This document shows, in pieces, positions 51,719 to 60,527 of a DNA stretch of 64,000 nucleotides; within the stretch, counting starts at the first letter, position 1; each line of letters starts with the position of its first letter. The stretch comes from Actinokineospora xionganensis. GTDB taxonomy: Bacteria; Actinomycetota; Actinomycetes; Mycobacteriales; Pseudonocardiaceae. Where the stretch lies: assembly GCF_014323725.1 (NCBI RefSeq), contig NZ_JABVED010000011.1:124001-188000 (forward strand), given 5' to 3'. The translations under genes and the position numbers were made by a program. The notes beneath the pieces are model-generated. The model had not been told where the DNA came from. It was given only the letters and a program-made list of their open reading frames with translations, and searched no databases.

Positions 51719-54700
51719 CTACTTCAACTTGTACGCCCGGATGATCGTCTGCTCGACCGTCGCACCTCGACCGTCCTCCGCCTTGGCGCGCAGTGACACG
51801 GACTTCGCGTCAGCGGGGTGCAGGAGCAGCGCGGTGTTGTTGGCGACAGTCGCCCGTCGCCATGTCTTCCCCTCGTCGTAGGACACCTCGACGCCGAGTT
51901 TGCGTGGCGTGACAGTCGATCCGTCTTCGAGCCGCATGCCCACCGGCAGCAGGAAAGGCCTGCCCGCGCGGGCGCTGTTGCTCTCGTCCAACACGCCGTG
52001 GAACCGCAGCACCGACAGCGGGATGATCTTGTCCCCGGCCGCGGAGGTGAACGTCCACGCCGCGGACACCTTGGTGCTCACGTCGAACAGCTCGCCCCGC
52101 ACGCCTTCCGTGGCAAGCCGATACGCACCTTGCTCGGCCGGTACCGGGAACATTCCATAGCCCGCCCCCGGGCCCTCGCCGATCTGGACACCGTCGCGGT
52201 GGAGGGTCGTCTTGCCGGAGGTGACCACGGTGGATCCGGCGTTGCCCGCGCCGTCGCCGAACAGGCCGATGCCGAACGTGATGTCGTCGCCGACCCGCTC
52301 CGCCCAGGGGTACGGCGATCGTGGCAGCGCCGGGCTGAAGATCGCCCCAGCCATCCGCTCCTGGTACGTCCGGCCTGCGCGCAACGACTTCGGCACCGAA
52401 CGGAACGAGCCTTGGATCGCGGGCGGCTCGCCGAGCATCACCTCCGATTCCCACTCTGTGTTCTCGGTGGAGAAGTGCTCGGTGAGGCCACCCGGCAGCG
52501 AGACCTCGCGCCCGATCGCCCAACTGCTTCCCCGCCCGTCCGGATGGCGGGGGAACGTCAGCCGAATGCCGTTGGTCGCCTTGGCGGTCGGCTGTCCGAG
52601 CGCGGTGCGCACGGTCGCCACGTCGGCTGGCCGGTAGGTCTTCTCCAACCCGGTCGGGACGGACTTCGGCTGGAAATGGACCAAGCCGTAGAAGTCCTTG
52701 CCCGCCATCCACGACGTGCTCAGCGTCCAGAGGAACTTGTCCGCGGGCAGTTCCGGCCCCACGTGCGCGGTGTGGATCTGCTCGGCCGAGTCCCCGAGCG
52801 CCGACACACTGATCCACCCCGTCTCCGTGGCGAACTCATAACCCGCGGAGGCCAGGACCGACACCGCCGCCGGATCCGGCGCGACGACCTTGAGCTGCTT
52901 GGTGACCCGGGCGTCGACCACGGTTTCCGTGTCCTTGGTGAGCGTGAACGCCGGCTCGGTGACCACGTGCGAACCCGTCTCCATGGCGAAGAACGTGTCG
53001 ACCAGGTATCGGCCCTTCGGCATCCGCCGCGTGACCACCCCGCCCGGACTGTGGATAAAGGACAGCTGACCCGTGTCGAGCGCGAAGACCAGCGTGTACG
53101 CGTTCGGCGACGGTTTACCGTCCAGACCGAGGAAGGTCGTCTTGACGTCGTAGCTCTCGACCTCGCGGTCAACCCCGACCGGGGTGCGCGTCGCCGACTC
53201 GCCGGACGTCGCCACGACCGTGCCGGAGTAGGTGCCGTCGACCGAGCCCAGGCGCGTGTCCGAGGTGACGCCGACCGTCGCGGTGCCGCCCGCGGGAACC
53301 TCGACCCGGTCACGCGACAAGGCGATCATCCCGGCCGGTGCGGGCTTTCCGTCGGGACCGACGAAGTCCACCTTCAGGTCCAGGGTCACCGGTGCGGTGC
53401 CGCCGTTGCGGTAGGTGATCTCCTTCGTCACCGGCTCGTCGTCGCCATGCGGCCACCTCGGCACCCCGAAGCCGACCGACGTCGGTTCACTGGTCACGTT
53501 CTGCGCCAACGCCCTCGGCACGTCGATCCGGCCGGAGCCCTGCGCGTACGCGGGCTCCTGGGGCGTCGGCCTGGCCGACGCGGTCAGCGCCGCCTTGAGC
53601 TGCGCGGCCGTCCACTGTGGATTCTTCTGGGCCAGCAGCGCGGCCGCGCCCGCGACGTGCGGGGTGGCCATCGAGGTACCCGACATCGACACGTAGCCGG
53701 GCTCCACGGGACTGCCGATGACGCCCTCCTTCGCCTGCGCGGCAACGATGTCCGAGCCCGGGGCGGTGACGTCGGGCTTGATGGCCCCATCGCCCACGCG
53801 CGGACCGCGGCTGGAGAAGAACGAGAGTGCGTCGTCGCGCTCGACCGAGCCGACCGTCAGCGCCGCGTCCGCGCTGCCTGGCGAGCCCACCGTGCCCGCC
53901 GACGGACCGGAGTTGCCCGCGGCGATGACGAACAGGGTGCCGTGGTCGGCCGTGAGCCGGTTGACCGCCGCTTCCAGCGGGTCGACCTCGGCTGTGTCCT
54001 CCCCGCCGAGGCTCAGGTTCACGATGTCGGCACCCTGCTCGGCGGCCCACTCCATGCCCGCGATGATCCACGACTCCTGGCCCCAGCCCTGGTCGGAGAG
54101 CACCTTCCCATCGAGCAGCTTGGCGCCGTGCGCCACACCTTGGTACTTCGCTCCGCCGCCCGCGATGGTCGATCCGACATGCGTGCCGTGCCCCATGCGG
54201 TCCACCGCGTCGGCGGAGTCGGTGAAGTTGCGTTCCCCGATCTCACGGCCCGCGAGGTCGGGGTGGGTCTGGTCGACCCCGGTGTCCAGGACCGCCACGG
54301 TGACACCGTCGCCGGTCAGCCCCGCCTGCCAGGCCGCGGGCGCGCCGATCTGCGCTGTGCTGCGGTCGAGGTTGGCCTTGTGCCGGGCGTCGAGCCACAC
54401 CTTGCCCGGCCCCGCCGCCAGCGCCCGCCAGGACTCGCCCAGCGACGACTTCTCGGCGGCGACCGCGCGGGCCCCCGCCGAAGGCAGTTCACGCACGGTC
54501 CGCACTCCCGCCGAGCGCGGTGTCGGGCCGGTGAGGATCAGCGGCAGGTCGCCGCGGCCGTCGCCGTAGCCCGCGTCGAGCAGGCCGGTCACGTCGAACA
54601 GTCGCGGGTCGAGCTTGCCCGAGGAGATCAGGGGCAGCGCGTCGGCCGGGATGACATTGAGCCGCCCGCCCGCGGTGTACGTGCGGAACGTAATTCGTTC

Positions 54701-54877
54701 GCGGCCTTTTCCGGGCAGCACAGCGGGTCTGCCCGCTGAGAGCAGCACCCGGTCGCCGGTGATCAGGGTGACCGCCCTGGCGTCGTTCGTCGGCGGCTTC
54801 GGTGGCTCCGCCGTGGCCGCGGTCGAGCCCGCGGCCACCAATCCGATCGCGATAGCGAGAGAAATTGTCCGTTTCAT
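51719..54877 (-). CDS. secreted subtilisin-like serine protease (S8 family)
   Basis: 1052 aa. Signal peptide about 1-25 (ISLAIAIGLVAAGSTAATAE). An inhibitor-like pro-region (about 30-170) precedes the catalytic domain (about 185-460). The triad is intact: D198 in VAVLDTGVDQTHPDL, H230 in GHGTHVGSTIAG, S402 in SGTSMATPHVAGAAALL; the oxyanion Asn is in IAAGNSGPSAG. A large C-terminal region (about 480-1052) is beta-rich, probably several Ig/Fn3-like domains. Extracellular degradative protease of the type common in Streptomyces and Pseudonocardiaceae. Confidence 0.95.
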   Translation of the reverse strand: MKRTISLAIAIGLVAAGSTAATAEPPKPPTNDARAVTLITGDRVLLSAGRPAVLPGKGRERITFRTYTAGGRLNVIPADALPLISSGKLDPRLFDVTGLLDAGYGDGRGDLPLILTGPTPRSAGVRTVRELPSAGARAVAAEKSSLGESWRALAAGPGKVWLDARHKANLDRSTAQIGAPAAWQAGLTGDGVTVAVLDTGVDQTHPDLAGREIGERNFTDSADAVDRMGHGTHVGSTIAGGGAKYQGVAHGAKLLDGKVLSDQGWGQESWIIAGMEWAAEQGADIVNLSLGGEDTAEVDPLEAAVNRLTADHGTLFVIAAGNSGPSAGTVGSPGSADAALTVGSVERDDALSFFSSRGPRVGDGAIKPDVTAPGSDIVAAQAKEGVIGSPVEPGYVSMSGTSMATPHVAGAAALLAQKNPQWTAAQLKAALTASARPTPQEPAYAQGSGRIDVPRALAQNVTSEPTSVGFGVPRWPHGDDEPVTKEITYRNGGTAPVTLDLKVDFVGPDGKPAPAGMIALSRDRVEVPAGGTATVGVTSDTRLGSVDGTYSGTVVATSGESATRTPVGVDREVESYDVKTTFLGLDGKPSPNAYTLVFALDTGQLSFIHSPGGVVTRRMPKGRYLVDTFFAMETGSHVVTEPAFTLTKDTETVVDARVTKQLKVVAPDPAAVSVLASAGYEFATETGWISVSALGDSAEQIHTAHVGPELPADKFLWTLSTSWMAGKDFYGLVHFQPKSVPTGLEKTYRPADVATVRTALGQPTAKATNGIRLTFPRHPDGRGSSWAIGREVSLPGGLTEHFSTENTEWESEVMLGEPPAIQGSFRSVPKSLRAGRTYQERMAGAIFSPALPRSPYPWAERVGDDITFGIGLFGDGAGNAGSTVVTSGKTTLHRDGVQIGEGPGAGYGMFPVPAEQGAYRLATEGVRGELFDVSTKVSAAWTFTSAAGDKIIPLSVLRFHGVLDESNSARAGRPFLLPVGMRLEDGSTVTPRKLGVEVSYDEGKTWRRATVANNTALLLHPADAKSVSLRAKAEDGRGATVEQTIIRAYKLK

Positions 54878-55019
54878 CTGTTACCAGCCCCCACCGGTCA
54901 GGAAAATGACAACGCACAAGGGGCCGACGACAGGTGACGTGCAATTCCCCCAGAAATCAAGCCCCAGTAATTTCAAGTTAATGAGTTTCGGTGGCTCGCG
55001 CATCGCCCGATTGGGTGGG

Positions 55020-55052
55020 CCGGGTGGTGTCGACAGGGTCGACACCACCCGG
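55020..55052 (-). terminator. terminator of the TIGR04222-DUF692 operon
   Basis: Perfect 15-bp inverted repeat (55020-55034 with 55038-55052), AGG loop. It lies 46 bp past the stop of the last operon gene and upstream of the subtilase gene, both on the minus strand. Confidence 0.8.
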
Positions 55053-55098
55053 TGAACCCGGCCACCGGCTCGCGAGAGCCGTTGCCCCGGCCGGGAAC

Positions 55099-55434
55099 TC
55101 AGGTACGACGCCACCAGCGGCGTTGGGGTTCCGCCACATGACCACCGGCGATGAGCCACTCGCGGAACGCCGCCGCGTCCTCCCGGGCACGCGAGCCCAC
55201 CGTGCGCGGATGGGCGCGCGCGTACTCGTCGAAGAGGGGACGGTAGCGCTCCTCCAACTTGTCCGCGACCTCGGGCGCTAGTTGCGCGACAACCCGCCTG
55301 CGTTTGGCGAGCAAGGCATCGGCCTCCACCTGGAGGGCGATCTCGTCGAACCCCGCGGGGGGCTGGCCGCCTGCCAGCAGGGCCCGCAGCAACGCGGCCT
55401 GCTCCGCGGCCAGTCGTTCCCGCGCGCCGCTCAC
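55099..55434 (-). CDS. small helical partner protein of the DUF692 enzyme (111 aa)
   Basis: GTG start at 55434 overlaps the DUF692 stop by 4 nt (GTGA). The protein is almost entirely helical: [75 protein letters not shown], then a basic Trp-rich end (RRWWRRT). In known MNIO systems (MbnB/MbnC, TglH/TglI) the DUF692 enzyme works with a separate partner that recruits the substrate. This position and coupling fit such a role, but the sequence is not a recognised MbnC homologue. Confidence 0.65.
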   Translation of the reverse strand: MSGARERLAAEQAALLRALLAGGQPPAGFDEIALQVEADALLAKRRRVVAQLAPEVADKLEERYRPLFDEYARAHPRTVGSRAREDAAAFREWLIAGGHVAEPQRRWWRRT

Positions 55435-56258
55435 GCCGTCGCCGCGAGAACGCCGCGGATGGCGTCGAGTTCGGCCAGCAGCGCGGCATCCGTCGGGTAC
55501 AGGTCGTCGCGTTCCAACAGGACACCAGGCGGGCGGACCCGGGAACACAGCTCCCGCAACACATCCAGCACACCGGGCGGCACCGGGTGGGCGTGCGTGT
55601 CGTGGTAGACGCCGTCGCGCTCGACCCCGCCCGCCACGTGCACGTAGGCGATCCGGTCGAGTGGCAGCCCGTCGAGGAGGTCGGCCGGGTCCTGTCCCAG
55701 ATTCCGGCCGTTGGCCCACATGTTGGCCACGTCGACCAGCAGCATGCACCCGGTCCGCTCGACCAGCTCGCTGAGGAACTGCGCCTCGGTCAGCTCCTCG
55801 TCGGGCCACCGCAGCAGGGCCGCGATGTTCTCCAGCGCGAGCGGCACCCCCAGCGCCGCTTGTGCGGTCTTCACGTTCGCGGTCAACACATCGAGGGCGT
55901 CGCGGGTGCGCGGCACCGGCATCAGGTGCCCCGAGTCGAGCCCGCCCGCCCGGACGAAACAGACATGGTCGCTGGCCATCGGCGCGCCGAGCGCGTCGGT
56001 CACCGCGGCGAGGTGGTCGAGCCGGGCTCCGTCGACCGGATCGGCCCCGCCGAGCGAGAGGGAAACGGCGTGGGGGAGCACGGGGACGCCCCGGTCCAAC
56101 AGGACCCGCAGTGACTCCGGGAGGCTGTCGTGGTGGATGTTCTCCGCCACGACCTCCACGAAGTCGATTCCCGGCATCCGCTCCACGGTCAGGTCGATCT
56201 CCGACCGCCAGCCGATGCCCACCCCGAGCTCACCCACGCCAGTCACCCTCGATCTCAT
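55431..56258 (-). CDS. DUF692 family multinuclear non-haem iron oxidase (MNIO)-like enzyme
   Basis: 275 aa from ATG 56258, which overlaps the upstream stop (ATGA). TIM-barrel family including MbnB and TglH, iron enzymes that oxidise cysteines or other residues in peptides. Candidate metal ligands are all present: E39-N40 (VVAENIHHD), H63 ([11 protein letters not shown]), D97-H98 (ASDHVCF), E143-N144 (ALENIAAL), D176/N179 ([10 protein letters not shown]), H207 (YVHVAGG), H219-D220-H222 ([10 protein letters not shown]), E249 (LLERDD). It is the central gene of a three-gene operon with a Cys-tailed membrane protein. Confidence 0.92.
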   Translation of the reverse strand: MRSRVTGVGELGVGIGWRSEIDLTVERMPGIDFVEVVAENIHHDSLPESLRVLLDRGVPVLPHAVSLSLGGADPVDGARLDHLAAVTDALGAPMASDHVCFVRAGGLDSGHLMPVPRTRDALDVLTANVKTAQAALGVPLALENIAALLRWPDEELTEAQFLSELVERTGCMLLVDVANMWANGRNLGQDPADLLDGLPLDRIAYVHVAGGVERDGVYHDTHAHPVPPGVLDVLRELCSRVRPPGVLLERDDLYPTDAALLAELDAIRGVLAATA

Positions 56259-57169
56259 CCGCCACAGCCACCGCCGCCGCCGCAGCCACCCCCGCCGCTG
56301 CTGCCGCACGACGATCCTCCCCCGGATGAGGACCCGGAACCACACCCCGACGAACCGGAGTTGTTCGCGGCGATCGCCTGCTTCTGTGATTCCAGAGCCG
56401 AGGCGAGTTCGGTGTCGGGGTGGGCGGCGAGGCCGCTGAGCGCGACCACGCCGACCACCCCCGCCGCACCCCCGTACAGCACCGCCGCGTCGTTCACCTG
56501 CCTCGCCGACCGGGTTCCCCGGGCCTCGGTGAGCAGCCGTTCCGCCGCGTACGTCCGGTCTGGCACCGACTTGCGGTACAGCAGGACCGTCACCACCGCG
56601 GTGACGACCAGGGCGAGCGTGAGCCAGCCGATCGGCCGCCCCTCCGCCAGCCCGTTCGTCCACCGCGCGCCGCCCACCACGAACAGCACGGTCAGCGGCA
56701 GGACCCCCCAACGTGCCCGAGCCGCGTCCTCGCCGACGAGCAACCCCTTGCGGGCCAGGGATTCGCCGAGCTTGCGCACGACGTCACCCCGACCGACCTT
56801 GTCGACGAGCAGACCGATACTGCGTTCCCGGTTCCGCTGGATGTCCGCCAGCACCGCCTGGTCGATCGGGTCCGTCGCGGTGGACCCCTCGACCACCCGC
56901 ACGGTTCCCTTACGGCTCGGCCGCACCTTCTCGCGGTCGATCAACCTGGCGACAGCGGTCTCGACGACACGCCGGGGCCCGCCTGCCAGGTACGCCAGCT
57001 CGTCGAGCGAGAGCTGACCCGGCCCGATCGCCCCGCTCGCCGCCCGCGAATCGGCGGACCCCGCGCGGACCATGATCCGCACCGCCAAAGCGAACAGCAG
57101 AGCGAAAGCGAAAGCGACCACGTAGATTCTCAGAAAATCCGGTCCCGCGATTCCCCACGGTTCATTCAT
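56255..57169 (-). CDS. TIGR04222-like membrane protein with Cys/Gly-rich C-terminal tail
   Basis: 304 aa from ATG 57169. A membrane helix near the N-terminus (about 12-34, [21 protein letters not shown]) precedes a soluble domain with [21 protein letters not shown] and [17 protein letters not shown], as in TIGR04222 proteins. Further hydrophobic segments lie at about 155-172, 180-202 and 236-252. The last 36 residues are almost only Gly, Ser and Cys, with cysteines at 276, 288, 296 and 302, ending CGGGGGCGG. It is coupled to the DUF692 gene by an ATGA overlap. The tail is the likely substrate of that enzyme. Confidence 0.8.
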   Translation of the reverse strand: MNEPWGIAGPDFLRIYVVAFAFALLFALAVRIMVRAGSADSRAASGAIGPGQLSLDELAYLAGGPRRVVETAVARLIDREKVRPSRKGTVRVVEGSTATDPIDQAVLADIQRNRERSIGLLVDKVGRGDVVRKLGESLARKGLLVGEDAARARWGVLPLTVLFVVGGARWTNGLAEGRPIGWLTLALVVTAVVTVLLYRKSVPDRTYAAERLLTEARGTRSARQVNDAAVLYGGAAGVVGVVALSGLAAHPDTELASALESQKQAIAANNSGSSGCGSGSSSGGGSSCGSSGGGGCGGGGGCGG

Positions 57170-57278
57170 CTCGGTCCCCCCCTCACGCCAAGTTGCCCTG
57201 ACGTGACCCATGCTGTTCGCGGTGTGACCGCGAGCACAAGGGACCTTGATTTAGATTTAGGGAACCCGTGGGCCAGAT

Positions 57279-57722
57279 TTAGGCTTCTTGAGCCGGATTT
57301 GAGGTATCGGGCACCAGGCGCAGGGAAATCGAATTGATGCAGTACCGCTGGTCGGTCGGCGTCGGGTATCCCTCGCCCTCGAAGACGTGCCCAAGGTGGC
57401 TGTGGCAGGTCGCGCACAGGACCTCGGTGCGCACGGTGCCGAACTGGCGGTCCTCCCGCAGCATGATGGTGTCGCCCGCGAGCGGGGAGAAGAACGACGG
57501 CCAGCCGCAGTGCGACTCGAACTTGGTGTCGCTGCGGAACAGCTCCGCCCCGCACGCGCGGCACTGGTAGACCCCGACGGTCTTGGTGTCGGTGTACTCA
57601 CCGGTGAACGGGCGCTCGGTCCCGGCCTGGCGCAGCACCGCGAACTCCTCCGGGTTGAGCTGCGCCCGCCATTCCTGCTCGGACTTCACGACCTTGGGGG
57701 TGGCGCCGACAACGGGTTTCAC
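57279..57722 (-). CDS. msrB: peptide-methionine (R)-S-oxide reductase
   Basis: 147 aa from GTG 57722, preceded by GGAGGAG. MsrB fold: PFTGEYTDTKTVGVYQCRACG, ELFRSDTKFESHCGWPSFF, ATCHSHLGHVF and the catalytic DQRYCINSISL. Two CxxC pairs (CRAC and CATC) bind structural zinc. It reduces methionine-R-sulfoxide in proteins, repairing oxidative damage. It corresponds to Rv2674, which lies in the same haem-gene neighbourhood in M. tuberculosis. Confidence 0.96.
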   Translation of the reverse strand: MKPVVGATPKVVKSEQEWRAQLNPEEFAVLRQAGTERPFTGEYTDTKTVGVYQCRACGAELFRSDTKFESHCGWPSFFSPLAGDTIMLREDRQFGTVRTEVLCATCHSHLGHVFEGEGYPTPTDQRYCINSISLRLVPDTSNPAQEA

Positions 57723-57750
57723 GAGATCTCTCCTCCAAGCGCGCACGGGT

Positions 57751-58077
57751 TCAGCCCAGCAGCATGCTGAAGACGAACGCCAGTGTGTCCCACGCGGCGA
57801 CGATGACGCCGAGCAGGATCAATGTCACCACGATGCCCGCGGTGACCCGGTAGTGGCCACCCAGGCGGTTGGCCGCGTCGGCGAAGTCGCCGACGCCGCC
57901 GAGGTAGCCCTCGACGGTGTAGCCGGGCCGGACCCGCTCGACCCGGTCGAGGTGCTCGGCGAACGCCTTGGCCTCGGGGTCGTCAGGGTCCAGACCGATC
58001 AGGTCGTCGGCGAACCGGCCCGGTGGGCCCGGGCGCGGCTCATCGTCGGCTGTCCCCGAGGAACCTGTCGCGACCAT
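57751..58077 (-). CDS. small protein with C-terminal membrane anchor (108 aa)
   Basis: ATG start at 58077. Residues 1-75 are acidic and soluble (DDEPRPGPPGRFADDLIGLD, DPDDPEAKAFAEHLDRVERV, RPGYTVEGYLGGVGDFADAA). Residues 80-106 form one hydrophobic helix (VTAGIVVTLILLGVIVAAWD). It is a tail-anchored topology, lying between hisS and msrB on the same strand with short gaps (24 and 28 bp), so probably one operon. No family recognised. Confidence 0.7.
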   Translation of the reverse strand: MVATGSSGTADDEPRPGPPGRFADDLIGLDPDDPEAKAFAEHLDRVERVRPGYTVEGYLGGVGDFADAANRLGGHYRVTAGIVVTLILLGVIVAAWDTLAFVFSMLLG

Positions 58078-58101
58078 GCTTCAACGGTAACCCGAACGTG
58101 G

Positions 58102-59373
58102 TTACCTGTCGCCCAGCTTGCGTTCCTCGATTTCACCCGCGGTGTCGCTCTTGAGGTGGACGAACGAGGTGAAACCCCACTCCTCCAGCCTGCCCAGCTG
58201 CGCGCCGAACTTCCCGCGCCTGCGGATCGGGGAGACCGACCGGCCGTCCGCGCGCAGCTCGCGTGCGGCGCCGGTGACCCGCGCGAGCGGGACGTCGGCC
58301 TCGTAGAGCACCGCGACGGACTCGCCGCGCGCCTGGCCTTCGAGCAGGTCGACGATGCGCTCGAAGCCGATGGAGAACCCGCAGGCGGGGACGTCGCGGC
58401 CCAGGGAGCGGCCGATCAGCCGGTCGTATCGCCCGCCGCCCGCGACCGAGCCGGACGAGCCGGGGTGCACGATCTCGAAGATCTGACCGGTGTAGTAGCC
58501 CATGCCGCGGACCAGCGTCGGGTCGAATTCCCAGGTCAGCGGCCTGGTCTCGGCCAGCGAGCGCAGCGCGTCGGCGGTGGCGGACAGGTCGGCGACAACC
58601 TCGTCGGACAGGCCGGGGACCGACGCGGTGAGCTGGTCGGCGAGTTTGGCCGGGTCGATGCCCTGCAGGCCGGTGATGCTCGCCTGTAGTTGGTCGATCC
58701 GCTCGGCTTCGAGGCCGCGGCCCGCCAGTTCGGCGCGCACACCGTCCCAGCCGACCTTGTCGAGTTTGTCGAGGGTGATGAACAGGCCGGTCCACTCCGC
58801 CTCCGGCAGCCCGATGCCCTCGGCCAGCGCGGACAAGAACCGACGGTCCGATACGCGGACCGTGGTCCCGTCGAGGCCGACCGCGGCCAGCGCCTCGGTG
58901 GTCGCCTCGATCAGTTCGACCTCGGCGAGCACGGACTCCTCGCCCAGCATGTCGATGTCGCACTGGTAGAACTGCCGGTAGCGGCCCTTCTGCGGGCGCT
59001 CGGCGCGCCACACGGGCCCGACCTGGAACGAGCGGAACGGCTGCGGCAGGCTCGCCTGGTTGTTGCCGTAGAAGCGGGTCAGCGGGACCGTCAGGTCGTA
59101 GCGCAGGCCGAGGTCCACAAGCTCGTTGAGGGTGGTGTCGGCGGCGACCGTCTCATCGAGGCCCCGGCGCAGGACCCGGTAGATCAGCTTCTCGTTCTCG
59201 CCGCCCTGGCCGCCGGTGAGGCGCTCGATGTTCTCCAGGGCGGGCGTCTCGATGCGCTGGTAGCCGAAGCGGTGGTAGACCTCGGTGATCTGGGCCAGGA
59301 CATGGTCGCGCACGGCGACGGTCGCGGGCAGCAGGTCACGGGTGCCCCTGGCGGGGCTGTTGTCCATCTTCAC
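58102..59373 (-). CDS. hisS: histidyl-tRNA synthetase
   Basis: 423 aa from GTG 59373 (GAGGAA 9 nt before; ATG 59367 is two codons later). Class II aaRS: opening ARGTRDLLPATVAVRDHVL, motif 2 PVWRAERPQKGRYRQFYQCD, HisRS signature 1 LVRGMGYYTGQIFEIV, AGGGRYDRLIG, motif 3 ACGFSIGFERI, and a C-terminal anticodon-binding domain (about 325-423). It charges tRNA-His. In M. tuberculosis hisS is elsewhere, so this genome may carry a second copy or may have moved the gene. Confidence 0.93.
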   Translation of the reverse strand: MKMDNSPARGTRDLLPATVAVRDHVLAQITEVYHRFGYQRIETPALENIERLTGGQGGENEKLIYRVLRRGLDETVAADTTLNELVDLGLRYDLTVPLTRFYGNNQASLPQPFRSFQVGPVWRAERPQKGRYRQFYQCDIDMLGEESVLAEVELIEATTEALAAVGLDGTTVRVSDRRFLSALAEGIGLPEAEWTGLFITLDKLDKVGWDGVRAELAGRGLEAERIDQLQASITGLQGIDPAKLADQLTASVPGLSDEVVADLSATADALRSLAETRPLTWEFDPTLVRGMGYYTGQIFEIVHPGSSGSVAGGGRYDRLIGRSLGRDVPACGFSIGFERIVDLLEGQARGESVAVLYEADVPLARVTGAARELRADGRSVSPIRRRGKFGAQLGRLEEWGFTSFVHLKSDTAGEIEERKLGDR

Positions 59374-59477
59374 CGGTACGGGTTCCTCGCAGATCGCGGT
59401 AGCTATGACGAGCAGTACGGTACCGGGGGTGTGGATACTTCCGCGCATGCATTGCCTCGTCGCCGTAGTCTGGGGCG

Positions 59478-60527
59478 GTGGCAACAGAGGCTGTGGAGAT
59501 CACCGTCGGCGACCGCGCCGTGCGAGTGTCCAATCCGGACAAGCCGTACTTTCCCGAACTGGGGCTGACCAAGCGCCAGATCGTCGAGTACTTCCTGTCC
59601 GTGGGCGACGGCATCCTCGGCGCTCTGCGTGAGCGGCCGACGACGCTGGAACGCTGGCCTGGCGGCGTCTTCGAGGGCGCGAAGCTGTCCACCAGGGCGG
59701 ACAACCGGGGTGACGCGTTCTATCAGAAGCGCATCCCGAAGGGCGCGCCCGATTACGTCGAGACCGCGCGCATCGCCTTCCCCAGCGGCCGTTCCGCCGA
59801 CGAGGTCTGCCCGACGGAGCTGGCGGTGGTGGCGTGGGCGGTGAACCTGGGCACGCTGACGTTCCACCCGTGGCCGGTCAGCCGGACCGACGTCGACCAC
59901 CCCGACCAGCTGCGGATCGACCTCGACCCGCAGCCGGGCACCGACTTCACCGACGCGGTCAAGGTCGCGTTCACCGTGCGTGAGCTGCTCGCCGAGCACG
60001 GCATCGAGGCGTTCCCCAAGACTTCGGGCGGTCGGGGCGTGCACCTTTACGTGCCCATCGAGCCGCGCTGGACCTTCGTGGAGGTCCGCCGCGCGCTGAT
60101 CGCCTTCGGGCGCTCGGTGGAGCGGCGGATGCCCGACGAGGTGACGATCAACTGGTGGAAGGAGGAGCGCGGCTCGCGCATCTTCATCGACTACAACCAG
60201 ATGGCGCGTGACCGCACCATCGCCTCCGCGTACTCGATCCGCCCGACCCAGCGCGCGCTGGTGTCCGCACCGGTCACCTGGGACGAACTGGGCGACGTGC
60301 ACCCGGAGGACTTCTCGGTGCTCACGATGCCCGCCCGGTTCGCACAGGTGGGCGACCTGCACGCGCCGGTGGCCGAGAAGGCGTTCTCGCTGGAGCCGCT
60401 GATCGAGCTGGCCGACCGTGACGAGCGCGACCACGGGCTGGGTGACCTGCCCTATCCGCCCGACTATCCCAAGATGCCGGGGGAGCCCAAACGGGTCCAA
60501 CCCTCGAAAGCCCGTGACGACACCTGA
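59478..60527 (+). CDS. stand-alone LigD-type polymerase/primase domain protein
   Basis: 349 aa, GTG start. It has the AEP primase-polymerase domain of NHEJ ligase D: VRVSNPDKPYFPELGLTK, AFYQKRIPKGAPDYV, the catalytic acidic pair RIDLDPQPGTDF, phosphate-binding TSGGRGVHLYVPI, and IFIDYNQMARDRTIASAYSI. No ligase or nuclease domain is attached, as with mycobacterial PolD1/PolD2. It probably fills gaps with ribonucleotides in end joining or repair. It overlaps the following HEAT-repeat gene by 14 nt. Confidence 0.93.
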   Translation: MATEAVEITVGDRAVRVSNPDKPYFPELGLTKRQIVEYFLSVGDGILGALRERPTTLERWPGGVFEGAKLSTRADNRGDAFYQKRIPKGAPDYVETARIAFPSGRSADEVCPTELAVVAWAVNLGTLTFHPWPVSRTDVDHPDQLRIDLDPQPGTDFTDAVKVAFTVRELLAEHGIEAFPKTSGGRGVHLYVPIEPRWTFVEVRRALIAFGRSVERRMPDEVTINWWKEERGSRIFIDYNQMARDRTIASAYSIRPTQRALVSAPVTWDELGDVHPEDFSVLTMPARFAQVGDLHAPVAEKAFSLEPLIELADRDERDHGLGDLPYPPDYPKMPGEPKRVQPSKARDDT

